Assembly (NCBI GenBank): GCA_009668945.1
Contig: SBEH01000001.1
Location: 124,001 to 188,000, forward strand
From: Actinomycetota bacterium
Lineage (GTDB): Bacteria > Actinomycetota > Coriobacteriia > Anaerosomatales > Anaerosomataceae
Direction: 5' to 3'
DNA length: 64,000 nucleotides
Shown: one piece after another, positions 1-11,649 of the stretch
How positions within the stretch are numbered: the first letter of the stretch is position 1
Layout of the letters: the number at the start of each line of letters is the position of its first letter
Notes under the pieces: generated by a model
Seen by the model: only the letters and a program-made list of their open reading frames with translations
Database searches by the model: none
What the model was told of the DNA's origin: nothing
Made by a program: the position numbers and the translations under genes

Positions 1-2209
<2,209 letters not shown>

Positions 2210-2256
2210 CTAGATCATCCTCACATCCGTCGGGCGCGTCGTGCCCGAGTATCGTA

Positions 2257-2829
2257 CTAGCCTTCGAGCTTGGCGTGGACTCCGCAGTACTTCGAGCCTT
2301 CCTTCGCCTTGTTCGCGCACTGGGTCCCGTCCGCCTTCACAGCCGCGCACTGGCCCGCGACAGCGGCCGGAGCGGCCTTCTCGGCCTTCGGCTTCGCGGC
2401 CTTCGGTGCGGCTTCCGGGGCCTTCTCGGCCTTCGGTTTCTCAGCCTTCGGTGCCTTGGCTGCCTTGGCGTCCTCGGCCTTAGGCGCCGCCTCTTCCTTC
2501 TTGGCCTTCGCCGGCTTGCCTTCTGTCGCGATGCCGAGGATGCGAACGCTGGTGAGCACCTGACGATGACCCTTCGTGCGCTTGTAACCCTTGCGCTTCT
2601 TGAACTTGAACACGATCTGCTTCTCGCCCTTGAAGTGCTCGAGCACCTCGGCGGTGACGCTTGCGCCTGCAAGCTGCGCCGGAGTGGCGAGCACCTTGTC
2701 CCCGTCGGCGATGAAGAGCACCGGAAGGGTGACCTTGTCGCCCACCTTGGCGTTCAGCTTCTCCACGGCAACAAGCGAGCCTTCCTCGACCTTGGCCTGC
2801 TTGCCGCCGGTGTTCACGACTGCATACAT
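2257..2829 (-). CDS. rplU: 50S ribosomal protein L21 with a long C-terminal extension
   Basis: L21 binds 23S rRNA. Residues 1-103 are an ordinary L21 (MYAVVNTGGKQAKVEEG through RQVLTSVRILGI). The protein then continues for about 87 residues. Residues 104-157 are a low-complexity tail rich in Ala, Lys, Pro and Glu. Residues 160-187 form a compact Cys/His segment with C161, C171, C182 and H185 in the pattern C-x9-C-x10-C-x2-H, resembling a small metal-binding knuckle. The tail is in frame with normal codon use and ends just before L27, so it is probably real. The ATG at 2829 replaces an upstream start that would add 6 unconserved residues. Confidence 0.95.
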   Translation of the reverse strand: MYAVVNTGGKQAKVEEGSLVAVEKLNAKVGDKVTLPVLFIADGDKVLATPAQLAGASVTAEVLEHFKGEKQIVFKFKKRKGYKRTKGHRQVLTSVRILGIATEGKPAKAKKEEAAPKAEDAKAAKAPKAEKPKAEKAPEAAPKAAKPKAEKAAPAAVAGQCAAVKADGTQCANKAKEGSKYCGVHAKLEG

Positions 2830-2942
2830 GGATACCGCTCCAGTCACAAAGGGGATGACGCGCGAGGCGAAATCCTACCAGAATCCGCCCGACACCGTCA
2901 ACGCCACCGGGCGCATCTATCCACTCCTACCTGCGATGATGT

Positions 2943-4430
2943 CTATTCCGCGTCGAGGCCGATCGAGCCGGTCTTGCCCTCGATCAGGATCCGAACTTCA
3001 ATCGGAGCCACGTCGGGATCAGCGATGACACTCAGCTGCTTGCCAGTTTCCGAGCGCAGTAGCGCGATCGCGTTGCGGCCCGGCGCGCTCACCAGCGCGT
3101 ACGTCTCCGGATTGAGGCCCACGAGGTACGCCGAGGAACGGCCGGCTATGAGTATCTCGCGGAGGCGACGCTCCACCGAGATCCGCTTCGTCGCGTCGGA
3201 GAGTACCCTCCCCTCACCGTGGCACACCGGGCAGGGCTCGGTCAGTACACCGTACAGCCCGTCTGTCACGTTCTTGCGGGTGAGTTCCACGAGTCCGAGA
3301 CGCGACATGTCCGAGAGCCTCGTCTTCGTCCGGTCGCCCTCCAACGCTCCTGCGAGACGGTCCATCACCAGCTGCCGGTTCTCGGAACTGGCCATATCGA
3401 TGAAATCGATCACGATGATGCCGCCGATGTCCCTGAGACGGAGCTGTCGCACGGCCTCGGAAGCTGCCTCGAGATTGGTGCGCACAACCGTGTCCTCGAG
3501 GCTCCTGCGTCCCACGTAGCTGCCCGTGTTGACGTCGATCGTCGTGAGAGCCTCGGTCTTGTCGATGGTGATGTGCCCGCCGGACGGCAAGGGCACTTCG
3601 CGCAGAACTGCGGCGTCGATGTCGCGCTGCAGCCCGTAGGATTCGAAGAGCGGGGCCCGGTCCTTGTGGATCTGCACCCGCTTCACGAGCTTCGGCGCCG
3701 TCTTGCGCAGGAAGGACGTGACCTTCTCGGCCACGCGTTTGTCGTCCACCACCAGACGCCGGTATTCCTCGCCGAAAGCGTCACGGACGAGCCGCAGAGC
3801 GACGTCCATCTCCGTGTACACGATCTCCGGCGCCAGCCCTTCGCGCGCCTGATTCTGCACGCGACCCCACAGCCGGAGCAGGAACTCCAGGTCGCCCAGC
3901 AAGTCCGACTTCGAGGCGCCCACCGCCGCCGTGCGAACGATCACGCCGACTCCGTCGGGCACCAGTGGCGAGATCACCCCCTCGAGACGTTCGCGTTCCT
4001 GGGGATCGAGCTTGCGCGACAGGCCGACGAACGGGGAGAACGGCATCAGCACCAGGAAGCGGCCGGGAAGCGTGATCTCCGAGGTGACCCTCGCGCCCTT
4101 CGTGCCCATCGGGTCCTTCAGCACCTGAACCATCAGTTGCTGACCCGGCTTCAACAGGGCCTGGATGTCCCGTTGCGGTGGGCCGGCTTCGCCTTCGGGC
4201 GAGACGACTTCGTCCACGTATAGGAAGGCGTTCTTCTCCAGGCCGATGTCCACGAAGGCGGCCTGCATCCCCGGAAGCACGTCCCGGACCTTGCCGAGGT
4301 AGACGTTCCCGACGACACTGCGCTTGGGTCTCTCGACGTACAGCTCGACGAGGCGACGGTCTTCGACGATCGCCACTCGCGTTTCGTGCGCGTCGTGCGA
4401 GATGAGCATCTCGCGGGTGATGTCGGTCAC
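2943..4430 (-). CDS. rng: Ribonuclease E/G family endoribonuclease
   Basis: This endonuclease processes rRNA precursors and mRNA. The 495 residues include an S1-type RNA-binding region near the N-terminus (RSVVGNVYLGKVRDVLPGMQAAFVDI, split here by description only), the catalytic region with VIDFIDM and a zinc-link type CPVCHGEG motif. The length fits RNase G rather than a full RNase E with its scaffold tail. The GTG start at 4430 follows the upstream stop by 11 bases and is preceded by GGGGA. An ATG at 4409 is the alternative. It belongs to the TIGR03960, TIGR03936, rng, rplU, rpmA run found in many Gram-positive bacteria. Confidence 0.93.
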   Translation of the reverse strand: MTDITREMLISHDAHETRVAIVEDRRLVELYVERPKRSVVGNVYLGKVRDVLPGMQAAFVDIGLEKNAFLYVDEVVSPEGEAGPPQRDIQALLKPGQQLMVQVLKDPMGTKGARVTSEITLPGRFLVLMPFSPFVGLSRKLDPQERERLEGVISPLVPDGVGVIVRTAAVGASKSDLLGDLEFLLRLWGRVQNQAREGLAPEIVYTEMDVALRLVRDAFGEEYRRLVVDDKRVAEKVTSFLRKTAPKLVKRVQIHKDRAPLFESYGLQRDIDAAVLREVPLPSGGHITIDKTEALTTIDVNTGSYVGRRSLEDTVVRTNLEAASEAVRQLRLRDIGGIIVIDFIDMASSENRQLVMDRLAGALEGDRTKTRLSDMSRLGLVELTRKNVTDGLYGVLTEPCPVCHGEGRVLSDATKRISVERRLREILIAGRSSAYLVGLNPETYALVSAPGRNAIALLRSETGKQLSVIADPDVAPIEVRILIEGKTGSIGLDAE

Positions 4431-4441
4431 TCGATTCCCCG

Positions 4442-5113
4442 CTAGAGGGGACGGCGCCAGACTCCCTCGTCTTCGATGAGGAGGTCGGTACGGTTCACCT
4501 CGAGCCGCGCATCCCGGCCGGCTGCGGCCGAGACGAGCACTTCGGGTCTCAGGGATCCGTGCTCCCCCATCCGCACGGTCATGCGGACCAGGACACTCTC
4601 CCCTTCGGACTCCACCTTGGGCTCCTTCGGGAGCGCCGTGGCGAGGTCGAAAACTTTCGGCTTGCCCTTGTGCTCGATGTGTAGCGTACCGGCGTCCATC
4701 AGCGCTCCGAGCGAGCGCTCCAGCTCCTCTGGCGAGATCCCCCCTTCCACATACACGTCGTAGACGGCGATGGTCAGAGCGGAGGCGAGTGACGGCTCCC
4801 CGGGCGACACGTACGCGCACGTGACGGGAGCGATCTCCTCAGCCGTGACCGATGTCAATGCCCCGTGCGCGTCCTCCGGCGCCAGGTACCGTGTCAGCAC
4901 CAGGTCGAGGTACTCTCGCTCCCCGGCCGTCCCGACCGGAAGTGCCGGGCCGAACGAGACACGCATGCGCGGGTTGAATCCCTGGCTCACAGCATACGGC
5001 AATCGCGCACGTCGCGCAGCCCGCTCGCACGCCCGGGCCAGCTCCAGGTGCGACAGGAAGCGTAGTCTCCCGGTCTTCCGGAAGCAGACACGAAGCCGGA
5101 AACCTTCAGACAT
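4442..5113 (-). CDS. TIGR03936 / DUF2344 family protein
   Basis: This 223-residue protein belongs to a family of unknown biochemical role, nearly always placed next to the TIGR03960 radical SAM protein and RNase G. The N-terminus RLRVCFRKTGRLRFLSHLEL and the stretch QGFNPRMRVSFGPALPVG are characteristic. The ATG lies within the end of the upstream radical SAM gene: the octamer ATGTCTGA carries both the start and the previous stop. Constant linkage suggests a shared role with its neighbour in RNA or ribosome modification, but that is inference. Confidence 0.9.
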   Translation of the reverse strand: MSEGFRLRVCFRKTGRLRFLSHLELARACERAARRARLPYAVSQGFNPRMRVSFGPALPVGTAGEREYLDLVLTRYLAPEDAHGALTSVTAEEIAPVTCAYVSPGEPSLASALTIAVYDVYVEGGISPEELERSLGALMDAGTLHIEHKGKPKVFDLATALPKEPKVESEGESVLVRMTVRMGEHGSLRPEVLVSAAAGRDARLEVNRTDLLIEDEGVWRRPL

Positions 5114-6953
5114 GTCGCCCGCCGCCCGCCAGCACCACGTCGAGTGACATCGACGAACAGACGCCGCATCCCGCGCAGTCGCCGAAGGTGCAGTCCGCTG
5201 TGGTCTCGCCCGACTCGGCTCGCCGCCGCTCGGCCGCCAGGAATGCACGCGACAGCCCGCTGTCGATGTGCTCCCACGGCAGCGCACGGTCCTCGGGGCG
5301 CGGCTCCGAGGCCAGCGCCTCGGCATCCACGTCGCACTCCGCGAACGCCTCGAGCCAGGCGCGAAGGCCGAACTGCTCCGTCCACGCGTCGAATCGCGCG
5401 CCCGCGCGCCACGCGGCTTCAACAACGTCCGCGATCCGCCGATCGCCGCTCGCGATGACGGCCTCCAGGAACGAAGTGTCCGCATCATGCCAGGAGAGCT
5501 CCACGCCCTTGCGTGGCATGTGCGCGCACAGGAGAGCCTGGCGTCTCCGGACCTCGGTGCGAGAGGGTTGACCGTCCCACTGGAAGGGCGTGTGGGCCTT
5601 TGGCACGAACGTCGACACGGACACGGCGATACGGACTCCGCCTCGCTCGCCAGGCGGGGTCGCGCCGCGAGCGCTTTCGAGCACCCGAGAGACGAGATCG
5701 CCGATGGCCGCCACGTCCTCGTCGGTCTCCGTCGGCAGACCGAGCATGAAGTACAGCTTGACGCGTCGCCATCCAGCGCCGAACGCGGCATCCACCGTCG
5801 CAAGAAGCTCCTCGGCGGTGACGTTCTTGTTGATCGCATCTCGCAGCCGTTGCGAGCCGGCCTCGGGGGCGAACGTCATGCCCCCCTTGCGGCCTCCGCC
5901 GAGCAACCGGGCGATACCCAGGCTGAACGAGTCGACCCGAATCGAGGGGACTGATATCGCCGTCGCGGTACCTTCGAGCCTCCGCGATAGCCGGCGCAGG
6001 ACCTCCTCGAGCTGCGAGTGATCCGCGGTCGACAGCGACGTGAGCGAGATCTCCTCGTAGCCCGTGCAGGCCAGTGCCGCCAACGCATCACGCACGATCG
6101 TACCGGCCGACCGCTCGCGAACCGGCCGGTACACCATGCCCGCCTGGCAGAAGCGGCAGCCGCGCGAGCAGCCGCGCAGCACCTCCACCGACGCCCGGTC
6201 ATGTACGACGTCCGCATACGGCACGACGGGGCAGGTCGGGCTCGCGTAGACATCCAGGTCCCGCACCACTCGCCGCACCACACGGTCTGGGGCGCCTTCG
6301 GACGCTAGAAGAACGCCGTCGGGTCCAGGCGCGTACAGGCCTGGCACGTACACGCCCCCGATCGTCGCGAGGTCCCGCAGCGTCTCCGCGCGCGATGCGC
6401 CACGATCGCGCGCGGCCCGATGCGCCGCGACGATCTCAAGTACCGCATCCTCGCCGTCGCCGATCAGGATCGCGTCGAAGAATGCGGCTATCGGCTCCGG
6501 GTTGTGCGCCGCGGGTCCGCCGCCGATGACCAGCGGGTCTTGCTCACGGCGCTCGATCGCACGCAACGGAATGCCGGCGAGCGCAAGCCCCTCGAGCACG
6601 TTGGTGCACGCGAGCTCGTGCGGCAGCGTGATGCCCAGAAGGTCGCACTCGGCGACAGGGGCGCACGACTCGAGCGTGAACAGCGGCACTGATTCGGCCC
6701 GCATGAGGGCGGACATGTCTATCCACGGGACGAAGACCCGCTCGCACATAACGTCCGCGAGCGACGCAAGACGCGCCGCAAGCACCTGGAGCGCCTGGTT
6801 CGCCATCCCGACCTCGTAGGTGTCGGGATACATGAGCGCGACGCGGTAGGCTGCATCGGGGCGGTGCGACGCGCCCCACTCCCTGTCAACGTAGCGCGAG
6901 GGGCGTTCGACCTGCGCAAGCAGCGGCGCAACCTGCTGCCATAGATCAGTCAC
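5106..6953 (-). CDS. TIGR03960 family B12-binding-type radical SAM protein
   Basis: The 615 residues contain a Rossmann-like N-terminal region of the B12-binding type (YRVALMYPDTYEVGMANQAL), then a radical SAM core with the cluster motif CSRGCRFC, which binds [4Fe-4S] and SAM. A cysteine-rich tail (CTFGDCAGCGVC) may hold another cluster. The substrate is not known. The GTG at 6953 is preferred over upstream starts because the family begins near here and because the octamer GTGACTGA also holds the stop of the upstream gene. The next gene downstream overlaps by the same 8-base geometry. Confidence 0.92.
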   Translation of the reverse strand: MTDLWQQVAPLLAQVERPSRYVDREWGASHRPDAAYRVALMYPDTYEVGMANQALQVLAARLASLADVMCERVFVPWIDMSALMRAESVPLFTLESCAPVAECDLLGITLPHELACTNVLEGLALAGIPLRAIERREQDPLVIGGGPAAHNPEPIAAFFDAILIGDGEDAVLEIVAAHRAARDRGASRAETLRDLATIGGVYVPGLYAPGPDGVLLASEGAPDRVVRRVVRDLDVYASPTCPVVPYADVVHDRASVEVLRGCSRGCRFCQAGMVYRPVRERSAGTIVRDALAALACTGYEEISLTSLSTADHSQLEEVLRRLSRRLEGTATAISVPSIRVDSFSLGIARLLGGGRKGGMTFAPEAGSQRLRDAINKNVTAEELLATVDAAFGAGWRRVKLYFMLGLPTETDEDVAAIGDLVSRVLESARGATPPGERGGVRIAVSVSTFVPKAHTPFQWDGQPSRTEVRRRQALLCAHMPRKGVELSWHDADTSFLEAVIASGDRRIADVVEAAWRAGARFDAWTEQFGLRAWLEAFAECDVDAEALASEPRPEDRALPWEHIDSGLSRAFLAAERRRAESGETTADCTFGDCAGCGVCSSMSLDVVLAGGGRHV

Positions 6954-7989
6954 CGGCAGGCTCGTCCCCGTTCGGAGGCAGCGGAGGCTGGTCGAGAATG
7001 GGTGTTGCGGCCGGGAAGGCGAACGAGTCGGCGGGCTCGAGCGCGGGCTGTTCGGCCGACGGAAGCGCGGTCTGACCCGCTCTCGGAAGCGCGCGCCTGC
7101 CGTAGGTCGCGCTCGTTCGAATGGCCGCATCGCGGATTCCACGCAAGTAGGCCGTGACCTGACTCAGGTCTGCGCCATCCTCGAAGTAGCGCACCGCGGC
7201 GCGCCCCATCGCCATCGTCCCCGTGTAGCCGATGCCGCCTTTGATCGCCCACCCGAAGACGGGCAACACGACTAGCGCCTGCCGGGCGATCGCACGCAGC
7301 AAGTACCCGCCGCCCACCACGGCGGCGAGCTCCTTGATGCGGTCGATGCCAAGCGCCTGCCCGTAAGCAGCCGCGATCTGGAGCAGCATCTTCACCTGAT
7401 TCGCGGTCATTATGGGCATGTCCGCGCCGGGGATCGGCGTGACCGCGCCGAGCAGCCCGTTCTGCCACGCAGTCGTCTTCACAGCATCCAACGCAACGGC
7501 TTTGCGCATGAACGCGAAGTTGTGCGCAAGCGCAAGACGCTTGCTGCCGAGGTTGTCCGCAAGCCACGCGCCGAGCCGTGCCACGGCGTGATCGGGGTCG
7601 AGGCGCACCGCCAGGTCGCCGGTCGGCTGCAGGAGAGCATCGGCGAGCTCGCCCATCCGGACGTCATCGCCGAGCGCCACGACCACGACCGGGACGTGGA
7701 CGCGCCGTGGCCCGGCAAGCGCTTGCCGGATGCCGAGATTGCCCGAACCCGCGATCGCCACTACGACATCTGTCGCCGGAGCGAGTCCTACAGCGGCTCC
7801 GAGTTCGGCAACCTCGACCTGCAGCGTCACTGCCGCCGTGGCCGGACGGAGCGCCTGCCGCACGGCGCTGATCAGCTCATCCGGCGCATCGACTTCGACG
7901 AAGACCGTGATGCCGAGCGGCTGCGCCCGCTCCTCGGTGAACTTCGCACCCGTCTTCAGCAGGTCGCGTACGTCGACCGGGAGTGCCAT
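6946..7989 (-). CDS. DUF697-type membrane-associated protein without a GTPase domain
   Basis: I recognise the central region, about residues 160-265 (PGADMPIMTANQVKMLLQIA, then VVGGGYLLRAIARQALVVLP and GGIGYTGTMAMGRAA), as the DUF697 domain usually fused to an Era-like GTPase. No P-loop or other G motif is visible in these 347 residues. The N-terminal part (residues 1-150) looks like a nucleotide-free Rossmann-like region with VVVAIAGSGN and VVVVALGDD. Hydrophobic stretches suggest membrane contact. It lies between rodA and the TIGR03960 gene in one transcription unit. Its function is unknown. Confidence 0.75.
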   Translation of the reverse strand: MALPVDVRDLLKTGAKFTEERAQPLGITVFVEVDAPDELISAVRQALRPATAAVTLQVEVAELGAAVGLAPATDVVVAIAGSGNLGIRQALAGPRRVHVPVVVVALGDDVRMGELADALLQPTGDLAVRLDPDHAVARLGAWLADNLGSKRLALAHNFAFMRKAVALDAVKTTAWQNGLLGAVTPIPGADMPIMTANQVKMLLQIAAAYGQALGIDRIKELAAVVGGGYLLRAIARQALVVLPVFGWAIKGGIGYTGTMAMGRAAVRYFEDGADLSQVTAYLRGIRDAAIRTSATYGRRALPRAGQTALPSAEQPALEPADSFAFPAATPILDQPPLPPNGDEPAGD

Positions 7990-8010
7990 TCGCGTGCCCT
8001 CCTCCTACAC

Positions 8011-9162
8011 TCAGGTCCCGTAGCGCCTGGACCACACCGAAAGCAGCAGCCCGACGGCGCAAAGGTTCGTGACCATCGCCGAGCTTCCGAAACTCAAGAA
8101 CGGCAAAGGAATCCCTGTGATAGGCATCATACCCACGGTCATGCCGATGTTCTCCAGAATCTGGAACAGCCACATCCCCAGAACGCCGGCAGCGATCACG
8201 GCACCGTAGAGATCACGCGAGGATGTCGCGATCGCGAGCGCGGTGATCAGCAGCGCGAGGTAGAGGCCCAGGAGCAGAACCACGCCCAGGAAGCCGAGTT
8301 CCTCGCCCAGCACTGAGAAGATGAAGTCCGTATGGCGTTCGGGGATGAAATGGAGGTTGGACTGCGTGCCTTGTCCGAGCCCTTTGCCGGTCAACCCGCC
8401 TGAGCCGACTGCGATCTTCGACTGCGCGAGGTTATAGCCGGCACCCGAAGGATCGAGTCCGGGCTCGACGAACACGAGAAGCCGGTTGAGCTGGTACTCC
8501 TTGAGCGCAACATCCTTGCCGAAGAGCTGATCGAGCGAGGAGTCGATAGCGACGATCCCCACGATGCCGAGCGTGGCGACCAGAAGCATCACCGCGAAGT
8601 AGCGGCCCTTCATCCCACCGGCGATCAGCATGATCAGGGTGATTGCGATGAAGACCAGACCTGTGCCGAGGTCGGGCTGCAGCAGGATGAATCCAACCGC
8701 TCCGCCCAGGTACCCCATTACCTTAAGAGCATGCCTCGGCTCGTCGATCCGTCCTTTGAACGACGAGATGACCGACGCCAGCACGACTATGAAGATGATC
8801 TTCGCCGGCTCCGAGGGCTGGAACAGGCGCACGCCGAACACCGATAGCCATGAGGTGGCACCGCCTGCTTCGTATCCCAACCCCGGAATTCGCGGGCTGA
8901 TGAGCAAGAATGCCCCAAGCGCGATGAGCGGACCTTGCCAGCCGCGGAGCCGGGTGTAGTCGAACATCCACGCAAGCGCGAGTGGCACCAGACCTAGGCC
9001 GAGACCGACAAGGTGCCTGGCGAGCAAGCCGCTCCCGCCGGTCATGCCCGAGGTCGCAGAGGCCACCATCACGGTGCCGTAGCCGACGAGCGCTAGCGTC
9101 CACACCATCAGTGGCACGTTGACCGCGTCGAGGAACTGCTTGGATCGCGTCTTCCTGATCAC
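8011..9162 (-). CDS. rodA: Rod-shape SEDS glycosyltransferase RodA
   Basis: RodA polymerises lipid II into peptidoglycan during cell elongation, together with PBP2. The 383 residues are strongly hydrophobic with about ten membrane segments. Typical SEDS sequences are visible: FQPSEPAKIIFI, LLQPDLGTGLVF, ERHTDFIFSVLGEELGFLG and the C-terminal GIPLPFLSFGSSAMV. It starts at GTG 9162 with GAGGTAG upstream, 4 bases after the PBP2 stop. The mreBCD, mrdA, rodA context makes RodA more likely than FtsW. Confidence 0.95.
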   Translation of the reverse strand: MIRKTRSKQFLDAVNVPLMVWTLALVGYGTVMVASATSGMTGGSGLLARHLVGLGLGLVPLALAWMFDYTRLRGWQGPLIALGAFLLISPRIPGLGYEAGGATSWLSVFGVRLFQPSEPAKIIFIVVLASVISSFKGRIDEPRHALKVMGYLGGAVGFILLQPDLGTGLVFIAITLIMLIAGGMKGRYFAVMLLVATLGIVGIVAIDSSLDQLFGKDVALKEYQLNRLLVFVEPGLDPSGAGYNLAQSKIAVGSGGLTGKGLGQGTQSNLHFIPERHTDFIFSVLGEELGFLGVVLLLGLYLALLITALAIATSSRDLYGAVIAAGVLGMWLFQILENIGMTVGMMPITGIPLPFLSFGSSAMVTNLCAVGLLLSVWSRRYGT

Positions 9163-9166
9163 CGGG

Positions 9167-11089
9167 CTACCTCGACGTGTCCGTTGTCCGAATGGTCCTG
9201 ATCGGTTCCCCGAGAAGTTGCGCGAGGATGTTCCGAGCGGCAGGACCGGTGACCGATCCGCCGTGACCGCCCTGCTCTACGATCACCGCGACCGCATAGC
9301 GCGGGGCGTTCGCCGGAGCGTACGCGCAGAACCACGCGTAGTCATCCTTGCCCTTGACCTCTGCCGTGCCGGTCTTCCCCGCAACGTTCACGCCGAACCC
9401 GGCGAACGCTCCGGCGCCGGTGCCTTGCTCGGTCACGTCGACGAGCGACCGGGTGATCACCCCGAGCGTGTCGCCCGAGACGCCCGTTTCGTGCAAGACC
9501 TCGGGCTGCGTGATCAGCACCGCCGAGCCTGAGCTGTCGAGAACCTCCTTGAGCACGAACGGTTTCATCACCGTACCGCCGTTGGCAAGCCCCGCATACA
9601 CGCACGCCATCTGCAGCGGCGAGGCCAGCATGTCGCCCTGGCCGATGGCCATGTTCACGGTGTCACCCGGAAGCCACATCTGGTACTCGGGGTAGTTCTC
9701 GTTGAACTGCTTCTTCCACGCCGCGTCTGGCACTCGCCCGGAGACCTCGCCTGGAAGATCGATGCCCGTCTTGGACCCGAGCCCGAAGGCGCGTGCACCC
9801 GCCTGCAGCTCCTCCTGCTTGCGCTTGTAGAACTCGTATCCGATCTCGTAGAACACGATGTCGCACGAGTTCTTGATGCCGCTTCGGAGGTTGAGTGTCC
9901 CGTGTCCGGTCCGCTTCCAGCACCACTTCGGCCACTGCTCACCCATGTCGGTCCAACGCCCACCGCACGAGTAGCTCCTGCCCTCGTGCGTGATGCCTGC
10001 CTCCATGCCGGTCGCCGCTGTCACCACCTTGAACGCGGACGCCGGCGGATAGGCGGCCATGATCGCCCGGTCGTTCAGCGGGTACTCGCTCTGTTTGGCG
10101 CTCAGGACCTCCCACTCCTCGGTGCTGATGCCGCCCAGAAAGGCCGCGGGATCGTACGTCGGGGCGCTGGCGAGTGCCAGCACCTCCCCCGTCGCCACGT
10201 CGACGACGACCGCGGCACCCGCCTTCGCGCTGGTGTAGCCCTGCCTCCTCGCCTCCTGGATCGCATCGGCGAGCTGTTCCTCGGTTACTCGCTGCACCTC
10301 GATGTCGATGGTGAGCTTGATGTCGTTGCCAGGACGCGGAGCCTGCTCGTCGACTACGCCTTGTGGTTTGCCGGACGCGTTGACCTCGATGCGGCGCCAG
10401 CCCTTGTCCCCCTGGAGCACGCCTTCGAACTGGCGCTCGGCGCCGGTCTTTCCGACGATGTCGCCGATCTCGTACCCTGCATATTCGTCCGACTGCGCGA
10501 ACTGCTCTTCCGAGATGGCGCCCGTGTAGCCGATCACGTGCGCGGCCAGGTTGCCGTTGGGGTACTCGCGTACGGCGATCTCCTCGACCTCCACCCAGGG
10601 GAAGTCGGCCTGCCGCTCGAGGAGCTGCGCGACCACCTCGAGTGGAGTGTCCAGCGCGACCACCCGAGGCCGAAGCGCTTCCTGGTTGGCGTCCGTGACG
10701 CGCTCAAAGACGTCCTCGGGCGTAGTGCCGATCATCGAGGCGAACTCACCGAACAGCTGCTCCAGCTCCGCCCGTGTCGGGTCGTCCGCGGTGTCCTCGT
10801 TTCGGGCACGCGCCACAAGCTCGTGTACGTCCTCGTGGGTCGGGTCAACGCTCACCGCGAGCGCAGAACGGTTAGTCACGAGCGGAACACCGTTTCGGTC
10901 GTAGATCCAGCCGCGCGGAGCCTCGAGTGAGATCTCTCGAACGCGGTTGTTCTCCGCCTGCGCCGCGTAGGTGTCGCCGTTGAGCACCTGTATGATCCAG
11001 AGCCGGACAAGCAGCGCCGTGAGCACCACCATGATGATGATGCCGAGGGTCGCGAACCGCGACTTCAGTTCCTGACGGTAGGTCGCCAT
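9167..11089 (-). CDS. mrdA: Penicillin-binding protein 2 (elongasome transpeptidase)
   Basis: This class B PBP cross-links peptidoglycan in the elongation complex. The 640 residues have one N-terminal membrane segment (IIIMVVLTALLVRLWIIQVL), a dimerisation domain beginning RVREISLEAPRGWIYDRNG, and a transpeptidase domain. The serine nucleophile lies in SAFK, with S351 and K354, and KTGTAEV is the third motif. The ATG at 11089 begins a typical short cytoplasmic tail; the longer frame would add 36 unconserved residues. It is followed closely by rodA, its functional partner. Confidence 0.95.
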   Translation of the reverse strand: MATYRQELKSRFATLGIIIMVVLTALLVRLWIIQVLNGDTYAAQAENNRVREISLEAPRGWIYDRNGVPLVTNRSALAVSVDPTHEDVHELVARARNEDTADDPTRAELEQLFGEFASMIGTTPEDVFERVTDANQEALRPRVVALDTPLEVVAQLLERQADFPWVEVEEIAVREYPNGNLAAHVIGYTGAISEEQFAQSDEYAGYEIGDIVGKTGAERQFEGVLQGDKGWRRIEVNASGKPQGVVDEQAPRPGNDIKLTIDIEVQRVTEEQLADAIQEARRQGYTSAKAGAAVVVDVATGEVLALASAPTYDPAAFLGGISTEEWEVLSAKQSEYPLNDRAIMAAYPPASAFKVVTAATGMEAGITHEGRSYSCGGRWTDMGEQWPKWCWKRTGHGTLNLRSGIKNSCDIVFYEIGYEFYKRKQEELQAGARAFGLGSKTGIDLPGEVSGRVPDAAWKKQFNENYPEYQMWLPGDTVNMAIGQGDMLASPLQMACVYAGLANGGTVMKPFVLKEVLDSSGSAVLITQPEVLHETGVSGDTLGVITRSLVDVTEQGTGAGAFAGFGVNVAGKTGTAEVKGKDDYAWFCAYAPANAPRYAVAVIVEQGGHGGSVTGPAARNILAQLLGEPIRTIRTTDTSR

Positions 11090-11136
11090 GCGTGTGTGAG
11101 ACTCCAGACGCCGGGTGCGGCGGGCCGCAGATCGCC

Positions 11137-11649
11137 TCAGGCGAGACGGCGGAACGACTTCATGGACTTGTCGGCGCGCAAGAAGCGCGCCAACCACGGA
11201 TACGCCACGATCACGAGAACCGAGTTGTACAGTGCGCGGGGAAGGACGGCTCGCACCAGCGACTCCCAGAACGCAGGACCTACGCCGAGGATCGTCAGCG
11301 CAAGCAGGTACGCGGAGTCAGCCAGCAACGCCGCGACGATGGCAACGGTGACCGGTGCCAGCCACCCCTCGGCGAACAGGTTCTCCTGGAGCATTCCACC
11401 CGTGTAGCCTACCGCCGAGAGAACCAGGGCCCATGCGCCAACCGGTGCTGTTGACAGCAAGTCGAGCAGAAGCCCAGCGACGAATCCCGCTATCGCTCCG
11501 GCGGACGGTCCCTCGACGAAGGACAGCGTGATCACGACGAGCAGCAGGATGTTGGGCGTTACCCCGCCGATCGCAAGATGCGGGGCGAGCATCACCTGCA
11601 GCACCAGCGCGGCCGCGAGTGCGCCGACGGTTGTCCACCAGCGCTTCAC
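11137..11649 (-). CDS. mreD: Rod shape-determining protein MreD
   Basis: MreD is a small membrane protein of the elongasome. The 170 residues form about five membrane segments, and the order after mreC and before mrdA identifies it, because the family is poorly conserved in sequence. The start is GTG at 11649, overlapping the mreC stop in GTGA. A 47-base gap separates it from mrdA. Confidence 0.88.
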   Translation of the reverse strand: MKRWWTTVGALAAALVLQVMLAPHLAIGGVTPNILLLVVITLSFVEGPSAGAIAGFVAGLLLDLLSTAPVGAWALVLSAVGYTGGMLQENLFAEGWLAPVTVAIVAALLADSAYLLALTILGVGPAFWESLVRAVLPRALYNSVLVIVAYPWLARFLRADKSMKSFRRLA

